Shown: positions 1 to 6,005, counted from the first letter of the stretch. The stretch is DNA of 6,022 nucleotides from Flavobacteriales bacterium (GCA_947460525.1 CANHIV010000077.1:1-6022); one strand, 5' to 3'. Notes: generated by a model not told the origin, from the sequence alone. A program made the numbers and translations.

Positions 1-195
1 GGGACGAACCACAATGCCGAACAACGCGGGATCCGCTCCCAAATGGAAGTACGAACTAAACAATGAGAGATTCAAATTCCCATTTTCACTTTGCGTACCC
101 ACCAAGTGCAAACATTTGAATCCACCAACGGAGTTGATCAGATTGGCTCTGTACCGCTGTTCTAGCTGATTAATTTCTGAGTTGGACCAATGCAT
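1..195 (-). CDS. Flavin reductase-like (FMN-binding split barrel) protein, N-terminal 65 residues, truncated by window edge
   Basis: Reading the minus strand from the ATG at 195-193 gives 65 uninterrupted codons that run off the left edge in frame. The start reads MHWSNSEINQLEQRYRANLI, followed by INSVGGFKCLHLVGT, then NLSLFSSYFHLGADPALFG and VVRP. This order (YRxxxINS, a GFK/GYK segment, L(I/V)GT, an N-L-x-x-F-S-S-x-x-H-x-G-x-x-P core, then a terminal RP) is, as I recall it, the N-terminal layout of Bacteroidota flavin reductase / flavoredoxin-type proteins (PF01613-like), which bind FMN in a split barrel and reduce flavin or bind it as cofactor. The ATG sits where homologues usually begin. 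No clear Shine-Dalgarno sequence is visible. The C-terminal part, including the rest of the flavin site, lies outside the window, so the substrate cannot be judged. The gene is divergent from the lysozyme gene at 593. Confidence 0.82.
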   Translation of the reverse strand, partial: MHWSNSEINQLEQRYRANLINSVGGFKCLHLVGTQSENGNLNLSLFSSYFHLGADPALFGIVVRP

Positions 196-592
196 ATCAC
201 CGTACTTTTTTTAAACAATTACTCTTGTGCTTCTTTTATAAAATCGAATCATGGCCAAGACATGAGGGAAACTCAAGCTGGACAAAAACACAAAGAAAAC
301 ACCCCACTTGTTCAAATTGTTCGATGCAGCTGCTGGCCAAAATAGCGCAAACGTTTATTGTTCACGATTTAACAAAATAAAAATGACTTAGGTCAGAAAA
401 TATGACGAAAAATGAGGCTAGACCCGCGCCAGCGATGGTAGCGGATATCCCGGAAGGGCGCATGAAATGCGCGCTGAGGAATAGCAGCGTACAGCGCAGT
501 GCCTTTGAAGCCGAAGGCAAAAAGGCAGGCGCCCCAACGATGAAGATTTTGTATTTTCGTTTTTAATAATTGGATACAAAAAGCAATTCAAC
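196..592. other. Divergent intergenic region (397 bases) between flavin reductase and lysozyme genes
   Basis: I find no convincing coding sequence here on either strand. Positions 196-410 are AT-rich, with a T run at about 205-212 and three TTGTTC copies between about 308 and 363. Positions 421-540 form an abrupt GC-rich, stem-rich block described separately. After it the sequence is AT-rich again up to the lysozyme start. The region should contain promoters for both flanking genes. I could not find a convincing Bacteroidota pair (TTG, 17-23 bases, TAnnTTTG). The nearest partial matches are TTG at 358-360 followed 17 bases later by TAAAAATG (378-385), and TATTTTCG at 552-559 with no TTG at the right distance. 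Confidence 0.6.
421..540 (+). ncRNA. Candidate structured RNA / recurrent Bacteroidota intergenic element (unnamed)
   Basis: This 120-base block is about 62% G+C (74 of 120 by hand count) inside AT-rich flanks, and its inverted repeats could fold as one unit. A possible closing helix pairs 426-430 (GCGCC) with 528-532 (GGCGC). A six-pair hairpin joins GCGCAT 458-463 to ATGCGC 467-472 over a GAA loop. A six-pair hairpin joins GCCTTT 501-506 to GAAGGC 513-518, closed by one G-U pair. GCGCT 471-475 can pair alternatively with AGCGC 493-497, and AAAGGC near 521-526 competes for the 501-506 arm. Single-strand-like modules AGCGATGGTAGCGGATATCC (431-450) and AATAGCAGCGTACAGCGC (480-497) resemble, from memory, a repeated intergenic pattern in Bacteroidota (GATAGAAG-GG-ATCC, variable hairpin, ATAGCGGATAGCGGG). 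It may belong to a known Rfam motif such as Flavo-1, but I cannot confirm that. The strand is chosen from that resemblance. It could also be part of the lysozyme 5' leader. Confidence 0.42.
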
Positions 593-1357
593 ATGGCTTA
601 TCAAAAGGCAAAGAAATACGTTTGGAGAACATTGGGGATTCTATTTTTCCTATTGATTGCCGCAGCTTGCTGGATAGCCTATGATTATACACTGACCCCT
701 CCCCCCGCTCCTGTTATAAAGAATGAGGCAAAGGATATTGTTCGGCATCCGCAGGCAAAAAAAGCTTGGGGTATAGACATCAGCCACCACCAAGGTTCCG
801 TCGATTGGAGCAAAATGCAGGGAGAAAATCGTCCTGATTTTGTTTTTTTAAAAACAACAGAGGGAACCCACTTTACGGATAACAGATTTGCCGATTATCG
901 CGAACATCTGAATCAACTGCGCATTCCCTATGCCGGCTATCACTTCATGCGTTTCAACAAAAATGGAAAAGACCAAGCGAACTACTTCTTGAAAAAAGCG
1001 CAACCTCAGAAAGGACAGCTGATTCCGGTTGTGGATATTGAATACCAACGGCATTTGTATACAGATGAGATTGCGCAAAGGAACATCGACCTGTTTATGG
1101 AAACCATTCGATCGGCCATTGGCGTGTACCCTATCGTTTATTGTGAGGAGAAATATTACCACAAATACCTCAAGAAGAAATACAAAGGAAAGATTATCCT
1201 TTGGATAGCCAACTACAAGCGCAGTCCAACCACCGCTTGGGATCTTTGGCAGAAGACGGACAAGTTCCGCCATCCTTCATTCAAAAAAACCATTGATTAC
1301 AACGTGCTACAAAATGGAAGGATTGGAATGGAGGACTTGGTTCTGAAGGGCCAATAA
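593..1357 (+). CDS. Membrane-anchored glycoside hydrolase family 25 lysozyme (N-acetylmuramidase)
   Basis: The 254-residue product is predicted to cleave the beta-1,4 bond between N-acetylmuramic acid and N-acetylglucosamine in peptidoglycan. A basic N-terminus (KKAKK) is followed by one hydrophobic segment at about 13-30, then a proline-rich linker (PPPAP) and the catalytic domain from about residue 58. It is best read as an uncleaved signal anchor facing the periplasm. Cys26 lies inside the hydrophobic stretch (AAAC), so a lipoprotein signal is possible but weak. GH25 landmarks are GIDISHHQG with Asp62, FLKTTEG with Glu90, YAGYHF at 113-118, and the catalytic strand VVDIE with Asp148 and Glu150; Asp-x-Glu here is the family's acid/base pair. 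A late WDLWQ segment and DYN also fit the barrel. The length is normal for Bacteroidota GH25 proteins. The ATG at 593 directly precedes the anchor, and no strong Shine-Dalgarno is seen. Roles in wall remodelling or attack on other cells cannot be separated from sequence. Confidence 0.9.
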   Translation: MAYQKAKKYVWRTLGILFFLLIAAACWIAYDYTLTPPPAPVIKNEAKDIVRHPQAKKAWGIDISHHQGSVDWSKMQGENRPDFVFLKTTEGTHFTDNRFADYREHLNQLRIPYAGYHFMRFNKNGKDQANYFLKKAQPQKGQLIPVVDIEYQRHLYTDEIAQRNIDLFMETIRSAIGVYPIVYCEEKYYHKYLKKKYKGKIILWIANYKRSPTTAWDLWQKTDKFRHPSFKKTIDYNVLQNGRIGMEDLVLKGQ

Positions 1358-1570
1358 TTACTCGCCCGAAGTGGAAGGGTGTCTAAGTGTATGGCTAGGG
1401 GTTTTGCAGCAACAGCAACCCAGTTTTCAGAAAGATATTATTACTTAAAGTTGGCTTAATATTCTAGAGATGATAACATAATACTTTGATTTGTAAACAT
1501 TTAAGGTTAATAAATCCATTCAGTTCACCTCATGCTGAGAAAAGCCAAAGTTTAACTTTCCAAAAAAAAA
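1358..1570. other. Intergenic region between lysozyme and PIN-PhoH genes with a weak candidate terminator
   Basis: This 213-base gap shows no credible gene. A weak stem is possible between GGGTT at 1399-1403 and AACCC at 1417-1421, followed by AGTTTTC; it is only five pairs, so a terminator call is tentative. Further on, TTG at 1451-1453 and the AT-rich stretch with TACTTTG at 1482-1488 vaguely recall the Bacteroidota promoter. However, the -7 element is one base short of TAnnTTTG and the spacing is too long. An A9-10 run lies directly before the phoH start at 1571, in place of a Shine-Dalgarno sequence. Confidence 0.4.
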
Positions 1571-2908
1571 ATGGCTGTTTCTAACAAAAAGAAAATTTAC
1601 GTAATCGACACATCCGTCTTGTTGCATGATCATCACAGTTTGGTGAAATTTGAGGAAAATGATGTGGTTATTCCGATAACCGTTCTTGAGGAATTGGATA
1701 AATTCAAAGTTGGGAATGAAATTAAAAACTTCGAAGCCCGAGAGTGCATTCGATTTATTGACAAACTCTCTGAGAAGTATACCTTAAATGATTGGATTCC
1801 GATAAAAAATGGGAAACGTGGCCGATTGAAAATACAAATGCAAACGGATTTTCAATTGCAAGAAGATGCCACCAGAATCTTCTCAAGTGCCAAAAATGAT
1901 CACTTGATATTAAATGTCGCTATTGAATTAAAGTACAAATACCCCAAAACAAAAGTTGTTTTGGTTTCCAAGGACATCAACTTACGTCTGAAGGCCAAGG
2001 CGCTCGAGATTCAGGCTGAAGATTACAAGCACGGTAAAGTCAATGACCAAATGATCGCCTACTCAGGCATTACAACAATTGAAAATGCAGATGCTATTAT
2101 TATCCGAAAACTATATCAAACTGGCAATCACACAAAAGTAGCTGCACTGGGCAAAGAGCGAATCAACAACCATTTTTATATACTTAAAAACAACGAATCC
2201 AGTGTGCTTACTTTTTATTCAGAAAAAGATCAATTGATCTATAGGGTAGACAAAACATATGCTTGTGGAATAAAGCCAAAAAATGCAGAGCAGACTTTTG
2301 CGATGGACGCCATTATGAACCCCGATATCAAATTGGTCACGATATCAGGCGTTGCAGGAACAGGAAAAACTTTACTCGCTCTAGCCGGTGCGCTTGAGCA
2401 AAGAAATCTATTTGAGCAAATCATATTGGCTCGTCCCATCATTCCTTTAAGCAACAAAGAAATTGGATTCCTTCCGGGCGATGCCCAAGAAAAGGTAAAT
2501 CCATACATGCAACCCTTGTTTGACAACCTCAACTACATTAAGAATCAATTTAGTGAAAATGAGAAAAAAAGAAGATGGATCGATGAAATGCAGGAGCAAG
2601 GAAGAATAACCATTGCGCCATTGGCCTTCATTCGCGGGAGAAGTTTAACCAATAGCATTTTTATCATCGATGAAGCGCAAAACCTTACCCCCCATGAAGT
2701 GAAAACCATCATTACCAGAGCAGGAGAAAACACCAAGGTGATTTTGACTGGAGATGTTCGGCAGATTGACACCCCATACTTGGATGAAAACTCAAATGGA
2801 TTAAGTTACGTCATAGAAAGATTAAAAGGGAGCCCTTTGTATTGTCACATTACATTGGCCAAAGGAGAAAGAAGTGAATTGGCCAATTTAGCCAATGAAA
2901 AATTATAG
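1571..2908 (+). CDS. PIN domain - PhoH family ATPase (PhoH2-type, predicted RNase/RNA helicase)
   Basis: The 445-residue protein fuses an N-terminal PIN nuclease-like domain (about 8-150) to a C-terminal PhoH P-loop ATPase (about 235-440). PIN landmarks are VIDTSVLLHD with Asp13, VLEELDKFK with Glu40/Glu41, AKNDHLILN with Asp110, and SKDINLR with Asp135. These give a full set of acidic residues for metal-dependent RNA cleavage. In the PhoH part, Walker A is GVAGTGKT at 260-267 (Lys266), Walker B is IFIIDEAQN with Asp367 and Glu368, and LTGDVRQID at 392-400 is the conserved sensor motif of the family. Characterised PIN-PhoH proteins (PhoH2, Bacillus YlaK relatives) are described as ATP-dependent, sequence-specific RNA unwinding and cleaving enzymes. 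The length is typical and no key residue appears lost. The ATG at 1571 follows an A run. No partner antitoxin-like gene overlaps its start, so it looks monocistronic. The name phoH is widely used, but E. coli PhoH lacks the PIN part. Confidence 0.93.
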   Translation: MAVSNKKKIYVIDTSVLLHDHHSLVKFEENDVVIPITVLEELDKFKVGNEIKNFEARECIRFIDKLSEKYTLNDWIPIKNGKRGRLKIQMQTDFQLQEDATRIFSSAKNDHLILNVAIELKYKYPKTKVVLVSKDINLRLKAKALEIQAEDYKHGKVNDQMIAYSGITTIENADAIIIRKLYQTGNHTKVAALGKERINNHFYILKNNESSVLTFYSEKDQLIYRVDKTYACGIKPKNAEQTFAMDAIMNPDIKLVTISGVAGTGKTLLALAGALEQRNLFEQIILARPIIPLSNKEIGFLPGDAQEKVNPYMQPLFDNLNYIKNQFSENEKKRRWIDEMQEQGRITIAPLAFIRGRSLTNSIFIIDEAQNLTPHEVKTIITRAGENTKVILTGDVRQIDTPYLDENSNGLSYVIERLKGSPLYCHITLAKGERSELANLANEKL

Positions 2909-2987
2909 AAAATAATAAACTTTAAAATACGAATTTGAAATTACCGTGCTGAGCAAATCATCACGCACATCTATACACGATTAAAGC

Positions 2988-3019
2988 AATTGCAGTGAAT
3001 TAGAATAAATACTGCAATT
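2988..3019. repeat. Perfect inverted repeat, hairpin 1 downstream of PIN-PhoH gene
   Basis: AATTGCAGT at 2988-2996 is the exact reverse complement of ACTGCAATT at 3011-3019, giving a nine-pair stem with a 14-base AT-rich loop. It lies 79 bases after the phoH stop codon. There is no immediate T run, but CTTTTAG begins five bases later, inside the next hairpin. It may be a weak terminator or processing hairpin for the phoH transcript, or a binding site for a dimeric regulator of the downstream kinase gene. The pairing is seen directly; the function is not. Confidence 0.4.
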
Positions 3020-3024
3020 TGAAC

Positions 3025-3044
3025 TTTTAGTACAAATACTAAAA
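3025..3044. repeat. Perfect inverted repeat, hairpin 2 upstream of PAS kinase gene
   Basis: TTTTAGTA at 3025-3032 pairs perfectly with TACTAAAA at 3037-3044 over a four-base CAAA loop. It starts five bases after hairpin 1 and ends 45 bases before the kinase ATG at 3090. The dyad is AT-only except for two central G-C pairs. It could serve as an operator, as a mild terminator on the other strand, or as a 5' leader hairpin. TAACTTCG at 3065-3072 is one mismatch from the Bacteroidota -7 box TAnnTTTG, but the only nearby TTG (3054-3056) is too close to be its -33 element. Confidence 0.4.
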
Positions 3045-3089
3045 TTATCTGCGTTGAATTCCTGTAACTTCGGAGAATAATTTATAATA

Positions 3090-3329
3090 ATGGCTACTGA
3101 ATCTGAAATCAACTTCTTTTTTTCGATATGTCCTGACTTTTGTTGTCTGTTATCAGATGATGGCACATTGCTTCAGGTGAATAAAGTTTGGGAGGAGAAA
3201 TTCCTTTATCCGACCATGCATTTTGAAGGTAAAAAATTCACAGATTTCATGACGCCAGAAGATGCACAAATGGTCATGTATCGCTACATCCAACGTATTA
3301 CAGGCGGGCCTAGCAATGGGTCGATTTGA
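3090..3329 (+). CDS. N-terminal PAS-domain fragment of the interrupted sensor kinase
   Basis: This 79-residue fragment is what would be made if the TGA at 3327-3329 terminates translation. It opens with a short helix (SEINFFFSICPD), then the PAS beginning CCLLSDDGTLLQVNKVWEE, which matches the usual F-D-x-D-G-x-I-x-x-x-N-x-x-W start of PAS domains. Next come GKKFTDFMTPED and a helix ending in QRITGG. The last two PAS strands are missing because of the stop, so the fragment alone is unlikely to fold or bind a ligand. The ATG at 3090 fits the PAS N-terminus well; GGAG at 3073-3076 is 13 bases upstream, slightly far for a ribosome site. Confidence 0.5.
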   Translation: MATESEINFFFSICPDFCCLLSDDGTLLQVNKVWEEKFLYPTMHFEGKKFTDFMTPEDAQMVMYRYIQRITGGPSNGSI

Positions 3330-3353
3330 AAACATATTGACACAGATGGCAGG

Positions 3354-4145
3354 ATGTTTTGGGTGGAATGGAGAGCCTCCTTCTCTCCGGTTTTTCAAAA
3401 GATGTATGCAATTGGGAGGGATGTAACTGAGCAATTGACTTTGTCACAAGATTTAAAAAAAGCAGTTGACACAAAAAACAAGCTGTTCTCTGTCATCTCT
3501 CACGACCTTAAAAGTCAATTGGCAGGCCTCATTCAAATGACCGGTATGATGAGCGATGCCGCCTATAACTTCTCCAAAGAAGAATTGATTCAATACTCCG
3601 CCTTGTTGCATACCTCAACTAAGAATTTACATGAACTATTGGAGAACTTATTGAATTGGTCTAAAATTCAACGAGGCATGATGAAGGTTGAAAAAACCGA
3701 ATTTGATTTGAGTGCGTCCATGCATAAAACATTGGCCCCTTTTAAAGCGCAAGCCGATAGCAAGAAAATAGATTTTCAAATTCATGTACCGCAAAGTTTG
3801 CTTATGACCGGCGATGAACAAATGGTTTCCAGCATCCTGCGCAATTTGGTTTCCAATGCCGTTAAATTCACTCCAGCATCCGGTCACATTTTTGTTTCGG
3901 CTAGCAAAGCGTCTGAGGGGATTCATTTTGAAGTCAGCGACAGTGGAATTGGCATTCCCGATGACATGCGTCCCAACCTTTTCAAATACGGCGAAAATAT
4001 TAGCAGAAAGGGTACAGAAGGCGAACCGAGCTGCGGTCTTGGTTTAATTATTACAGAAGAGTTTGTGCCTCTCAATCATGGAAGCATTGTTTTTACCTCC
4101 GCAGTCAACAAAGGGACCACTTTTGAAGTAGATTTACCTCAGTAA
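3354..4145 (+). CDS. Histidine kinase portion (HisKA + HATPase_c) of the interrupted PAS sensor kinase
   Basis: This 263-residue reading begins at the first ATG after the internal TGA, only 24 bases downstream, so re-initiation by the terminating ribosome is conceivable. It retains the last PAS strands (FWVEWRASFSP, YAIGRDVTEQ), a coiled-coil linker, and a complete kinase core. The H-box is VISHDLKSQL with the phosphoacceptor His at codon 138 counted from 3090. The N-box is LRNLVSNAVKF with Asn at codon 256. The G1 box is DSGIGIP with Asp at codon 284, and the G2 box is CGLGL at about codons 315-319. All residues needed for ATP binding and autophosphorylation are present, so the piece could be an active but deregulated kinase. 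The domain family is certain; whether this start is used is not. No receiver domain or adjacent response regulator is seen. Confidence 0.7.
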   Translation: MFWVEWRASFSPVFQKMYAIGRDVTEQLTLSQDLKKAVDTKNKLFSVISHDLKSQLAGLIQMTGMMSDAAYNFSKEELIQYSALLHTSTKNLHELLENLLNWSKIQRGMMKVEKTEFDLSASMHKTLAPFKAQADSKKIDFQIHVPQSLLMTGDEQMVSSILRNLVSNAVKFTPASGHIFVSASKASEGIHFEVSDSGIGIPDDMRPNLFKYGENISRKGTEGEPSCGLGLIITEEFVPLNHGSIVFTSAVNKGTTFEVDLPQ

Positions 4146-4195
4146 AAAACATTTAGGAGCCGCTTAACTCCACCATACAGCAAGCTGCACTCATC

Positions 4196-4786
4196 ATGGA
4201 CTGGATACCTGTGTTATCTTTTCTATGGTTGAGTAGAAGTAGACAAACCCGTATTTGTCGAATCATTTTTATTTTCATTTTCACGCAAGCCCTTTTCAGA
4301 TTGGCCACTTACTTTTTTTGGCCCGAAGTAACAGAGCGTAATCTATGGATGTGGTCCATGTTGGGCTACGAATTCCTTTTGATGAACTATTTGTACTTCC
4401 ATCATTCTCTGCTGCGTTGGAACTTCATCATTTTATCCGGCATTCTATTCTTTGGCTTCATGGCCATTGAGATGGGTACAGAGATAAAATTTCTTTCCAC
4501 TCGAAATGTAGGGAATGTGATTTTCGTTTGTTATGCCCTGCGGCACATCATTCATAAAGTATTGCGGTCACCTGATAGAATGGATGACTATACGTTTGAT
4601 GTAGTAAATGTTGGCATATTGTTCTATTTCAACATCAATATTATACTTCAATTTGTGTTTGATCAAATCCTTCACCCCCCCATTTGGATGTATTCATTGC
4701 AATTGCTCTCATTAATCATTTTCAAACTCATCCTCACATTTGCATTGTGGAAACTACCATCGAAATCCCTATCCTACCCTTCCTAA
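4196..4786 (+). CDS. Polytopic (about seven-TM) membrane protein paired with a histidine kinase
   Basis: I do not know a named function for this 196-residue protein. It is almost entirely hydrophobic, with segments at about 3-13 (short, cut by the start choice), 20-42, 50-69, 75-94, 105-123, 136-156 and 164-185, plus small polar loops such as PEVTERN and SPDRMDD. This resembles a recurring Bacteroidota family of about 200 residues often found just before a one-TM histidine kinase (recalled, not checked). The ATG at 4196 leaves the first segment short. The frame stays open upstream to the TAG at 4155-4157, but no ATG, GTG or TTG lies there. AGGAG sits in that gap, at 4155-4159. The 3' end overlaps the kinase at 4747 in another frame by 40 bases, suggesting translational coupling. 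A periplasmic or membrane signal receptor for that kinase is a reasonable inference only. Confidence 0.75.
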   Translation: MDWIPVLSFLWLSRSRQTRICRIIFIFIFTQALFRLATYFFWPEVTERNLWMWSMLGYEFLLMNYLYFHHSLLRWNFIILSGILFFGFMAIEMGTEIKFLSTRNVGNVIFVCYALRHIIHKVLRSPDRMDDYTFDVVNVGILFYFNINIILQFVFDQILHPPIWMYSLQLLSLIIFKLILTFALWKLPSKSLSYPS

Positions 4787-5577
4787 CGATATCACTGGCT
4801 CTGGCCATTGCATTTGTGATTGGATTTGTACGACTTTTTGAAACGTACAAAAAAAGGATCAATATGGAGGTGGACAAAAAACACCACATCGAAAAGGACT
4901 TTGAAAGAAGATTGATTGAGGCTTCCTTGGAATCTGAAGAGATCAACCGAAGCCAGTTTGCCATGGACATTCACGATGACATCGGTGCATTGCTCACAAT
5001 ATTGAAAATGAAAGTGAACCATGCGCATGCCCATCCTGAAGAATTTAAAAATCAAGAAGAGATTTATGAGCAAACACAATTTCTAATTGAACAAACGATT
5101 GAGAAAATCAGACAAATTGCCCATCGAATCTCTCCTCCCTCCCTTCAGCATTTCGGGATTATTCCTCCGCTTCAAGAGCTTGTACTTGCCATCAATGAGT
5201 CCAAGCAATTAAATGTAACATTACAACATAAAATAGATGGCCATCGTTACTCCTCTTTTATCGAGGTAAACCTTTTCAGAATTGTTCAAGAATGTTTGAA
5301 CAATATTCTCAAACATGCGCAGGCAACAGAAGCCGCTATCCAAATTTTTGAGGATAATACTGGACAACTGCGAAAGTTGCACGTTGAAATAAAACACAAT
5401 GGTGATGGACTTTCAGACGACCAAGTTCAAGGCATTCTGCATCAATCCAAAGGACATGGTTTGAAAGGGATTTTTACCCGAATTCAAAGTATCAAAGGCA
5501 GCATCCGTTTTGTTCGCCACTCCAATGAATCCAGTGCAATTCACATCCGAATTACTTCAATTGACTCCAAGCCGTGA
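4747..5577 (+). CDS. One-TM sensor histidine kinase (HisKA_3/LiaS-NarX-like), overlapping the membrane protein gene
   Basis: From GTG 4747 the product has 276 residues: a short N-terminus, one TM helix (about 8-30), a charged coiled-coil (32-70), a dimerisation/phosphoacceptor segment MDIHDDIGALL with His76, and an ATPase domain. The N-box is VQECLNNILKHA (Asn185/Asn186) and the G2-like box is KGHGLKGI (236-241). The G1 box reads IKHNGDGL: the usual Asp of D-x-G-x-G is His217, which I recall in some Bacteroidota relatives. Start choice: the frame is open from TTG 4684, but codons 4684-4746 lie antiparallel in character to the upstream protein's last TM helix and look like a shadow. ATG 4864 would remove the TM helix. 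GTG 4747 puts the TM right at the N-terminus, as in relatives. Such kinases normally signal to a LuxR/NarL- or LytTR-type regulator; none is adjacent. The 3' end overlaps the convergent gene by 26 bases. Confidence 0.88.
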   Translation: METTIEIPILPFLTISLALAIAFVIGFVRLFETYKKRINMEVDKKHHIEKDFERRLIEASLESEEINRSQFAMDIHDDIGALLTILKMKVNHAHAHPEEFKNQEEIYEQTQFLIEQTIEKIRQIAHRISPPSLQHFGIIPPLQELVLAINESKQLNVTLQHKIDGHRYSSFIEVNLFRIVQECLNNILKHAQATEAAIQIFEDNTGQLRKLHVEIKHNGDGLSDDQVQGILHQSKGHGLKGIFTRIQSIKGSIRFVRHSNESSAIHIRITSIDSKP

Positions 5578-6001
5578 CATTGCCTCTTGCAATTTGAAGA
5601 ATCATGTAGAGCAAAAACACGTTGATAAAAGGTGAGGTAAAGGACAACCATTCATGACTTGCCAAGTAGGACAGCGTTCCGCTAAACATTGCTGCAATGA
5701 CCACCACATGGAAACCCCATTTTCTTTTTTTCCAAATCATCCAAAGTCCTACACCTTCGATGAGCGCAATGGCACCGGTGAAAATGTAGTACGAAGATTG
5801 AATGTTTTCCACACCGTCAAGCTTTACAATCAAATCAGAAAATCCCAGTCCCATAATAGCACCAAGAGCTGTGACAATCAAACTGAATAAAAGCCAAGCG
5901 GTGACACAACCGTGTCTTTTCGCAGGGTATTTGTCCAAATGCAAATCATCCCCATTCTTGTCTACCTGTTCAATGTTGTCGTTGTCTGTCCAATTGCTCA
6001 T
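5552..6001 (-). CDS. Four-TM membrane protein of the GCVTAW-type, function unknown
   Basis: The 149-residue protein starts with an acidic, Asn/Asp-rich cytosolic tail (about 1-30). It is followed by HGCVTAWLL leading into TM1 (33-55), then TM2 (71-90), a basic loop WKKRKWGF, TM3 (95-114) and TM4 (125-139), and ends in GNVTAWSQLK. I recall small bacterial membrane proteins, common in Bacteroidota, that share the R-x-G-C-V-T-A start, a K-K-W-G-F loop before TM3 and a terminal S-A-W-x-x-L. No function is known to me. VTAW occurs twice, at 33-36 and 142-145, flanking the membrane block. There are no catalytic or binding motifs. The start at 6001 is the only Met before the first TM. Transcription converges on the histidine kinase; the 26-base overlap leaves no room for a separate terminator between them. 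Confidence 0.85.
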   Translation of the reverse strand: MSNWTDNDNIEQVDKNGDDLHLDKYPAKRHGCVTAWLLFSLIVTALGAIMGLGFSDLIVKLDGVENIQSSYYIFTGAIALIEGVGLWMIWKKRKWGFHVVVIAAMFSGTLSYLASHEWLSFTSPFINVFLLYMILQIARGNVTAWSQLK

Positions 6002-6005
6002 GGCC

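Larger units (their letters stand above)
3090..4145 (+). pseudogene. PAS-domain sensor histidine kinase interrupted by one in-frame TGA
   Basis: Reading from the ATG at 3090 to the TAA at 4143-4145 gives 351 codons in a single frame, broken only by TGA at codon 80 (3327-3329). The two sides join without any shift and make one sensible protein: a PAS sensor domain (about 1-115), a HisKA dimerisation domain (about 128-200) and a HATPase_c domain (about 235-350). The stop falls inside the PAS fold, just before KHIDTDGRMFWVEWR and the PAS-closing motif AIGRDVTEQ, where PAS proteins normally continue as one chain. A change from CGA (Arg) or TGG (Trp) would create this TGA. No second lesion is visible, so the break is recent, a sequencing error, or read through. 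General use of TGA as Trp is unlikely, because the other genes use TGG for Trp and TGA ends the kinase gene at 5577. No transmembrane segment is present, so the intact kinase would be cytosolic. Confidence 0.62.

Noticed and set aside
552..559. Lysozyme promoter -7 box TATTTTCG
   Set aside because: One mismatch to TAnnTTTG and no TTG at 17-23 bases upstream (the nearest is about 44 bases away).
848..1273. 141-codon minus-strand open frame inside the lysozyme gene
   Set aside because: It lies wholly within a well-supported GH25 gene and shows no recognisable domain, so it is an antisense shadow.
1399..1421. Strong rho-independent terminator after the lysozyme gene
   Set aside because: Only five base pairs and no adjacent T tract, so it is noted within the intergenic entry rather than called.
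3327..3329. TGA as selenocysteine or reassigned to tryptophan
   Set aside because: The other genes encode Trp with TGG, TGA is used as a real stop at 5577, PAS domains are not known selenoproteins, and no obvious SECIS-like hairpin follows directly.
3814..4047. Alternative plus-strand frame inside the PAS kinase
   Set aside because: The main frame carries the N, G1 and G2 boxes across the same bases; the alternative has no motif.
4684..4746. Extended kinase N-terminus beginning at TTG 4684
   Set aside because: The codon is TTG, not ATG, and the stretch overlaps the coding of the upstream protein's last TM helix. The kinase's own TM helix fits best right after GTG 4747.
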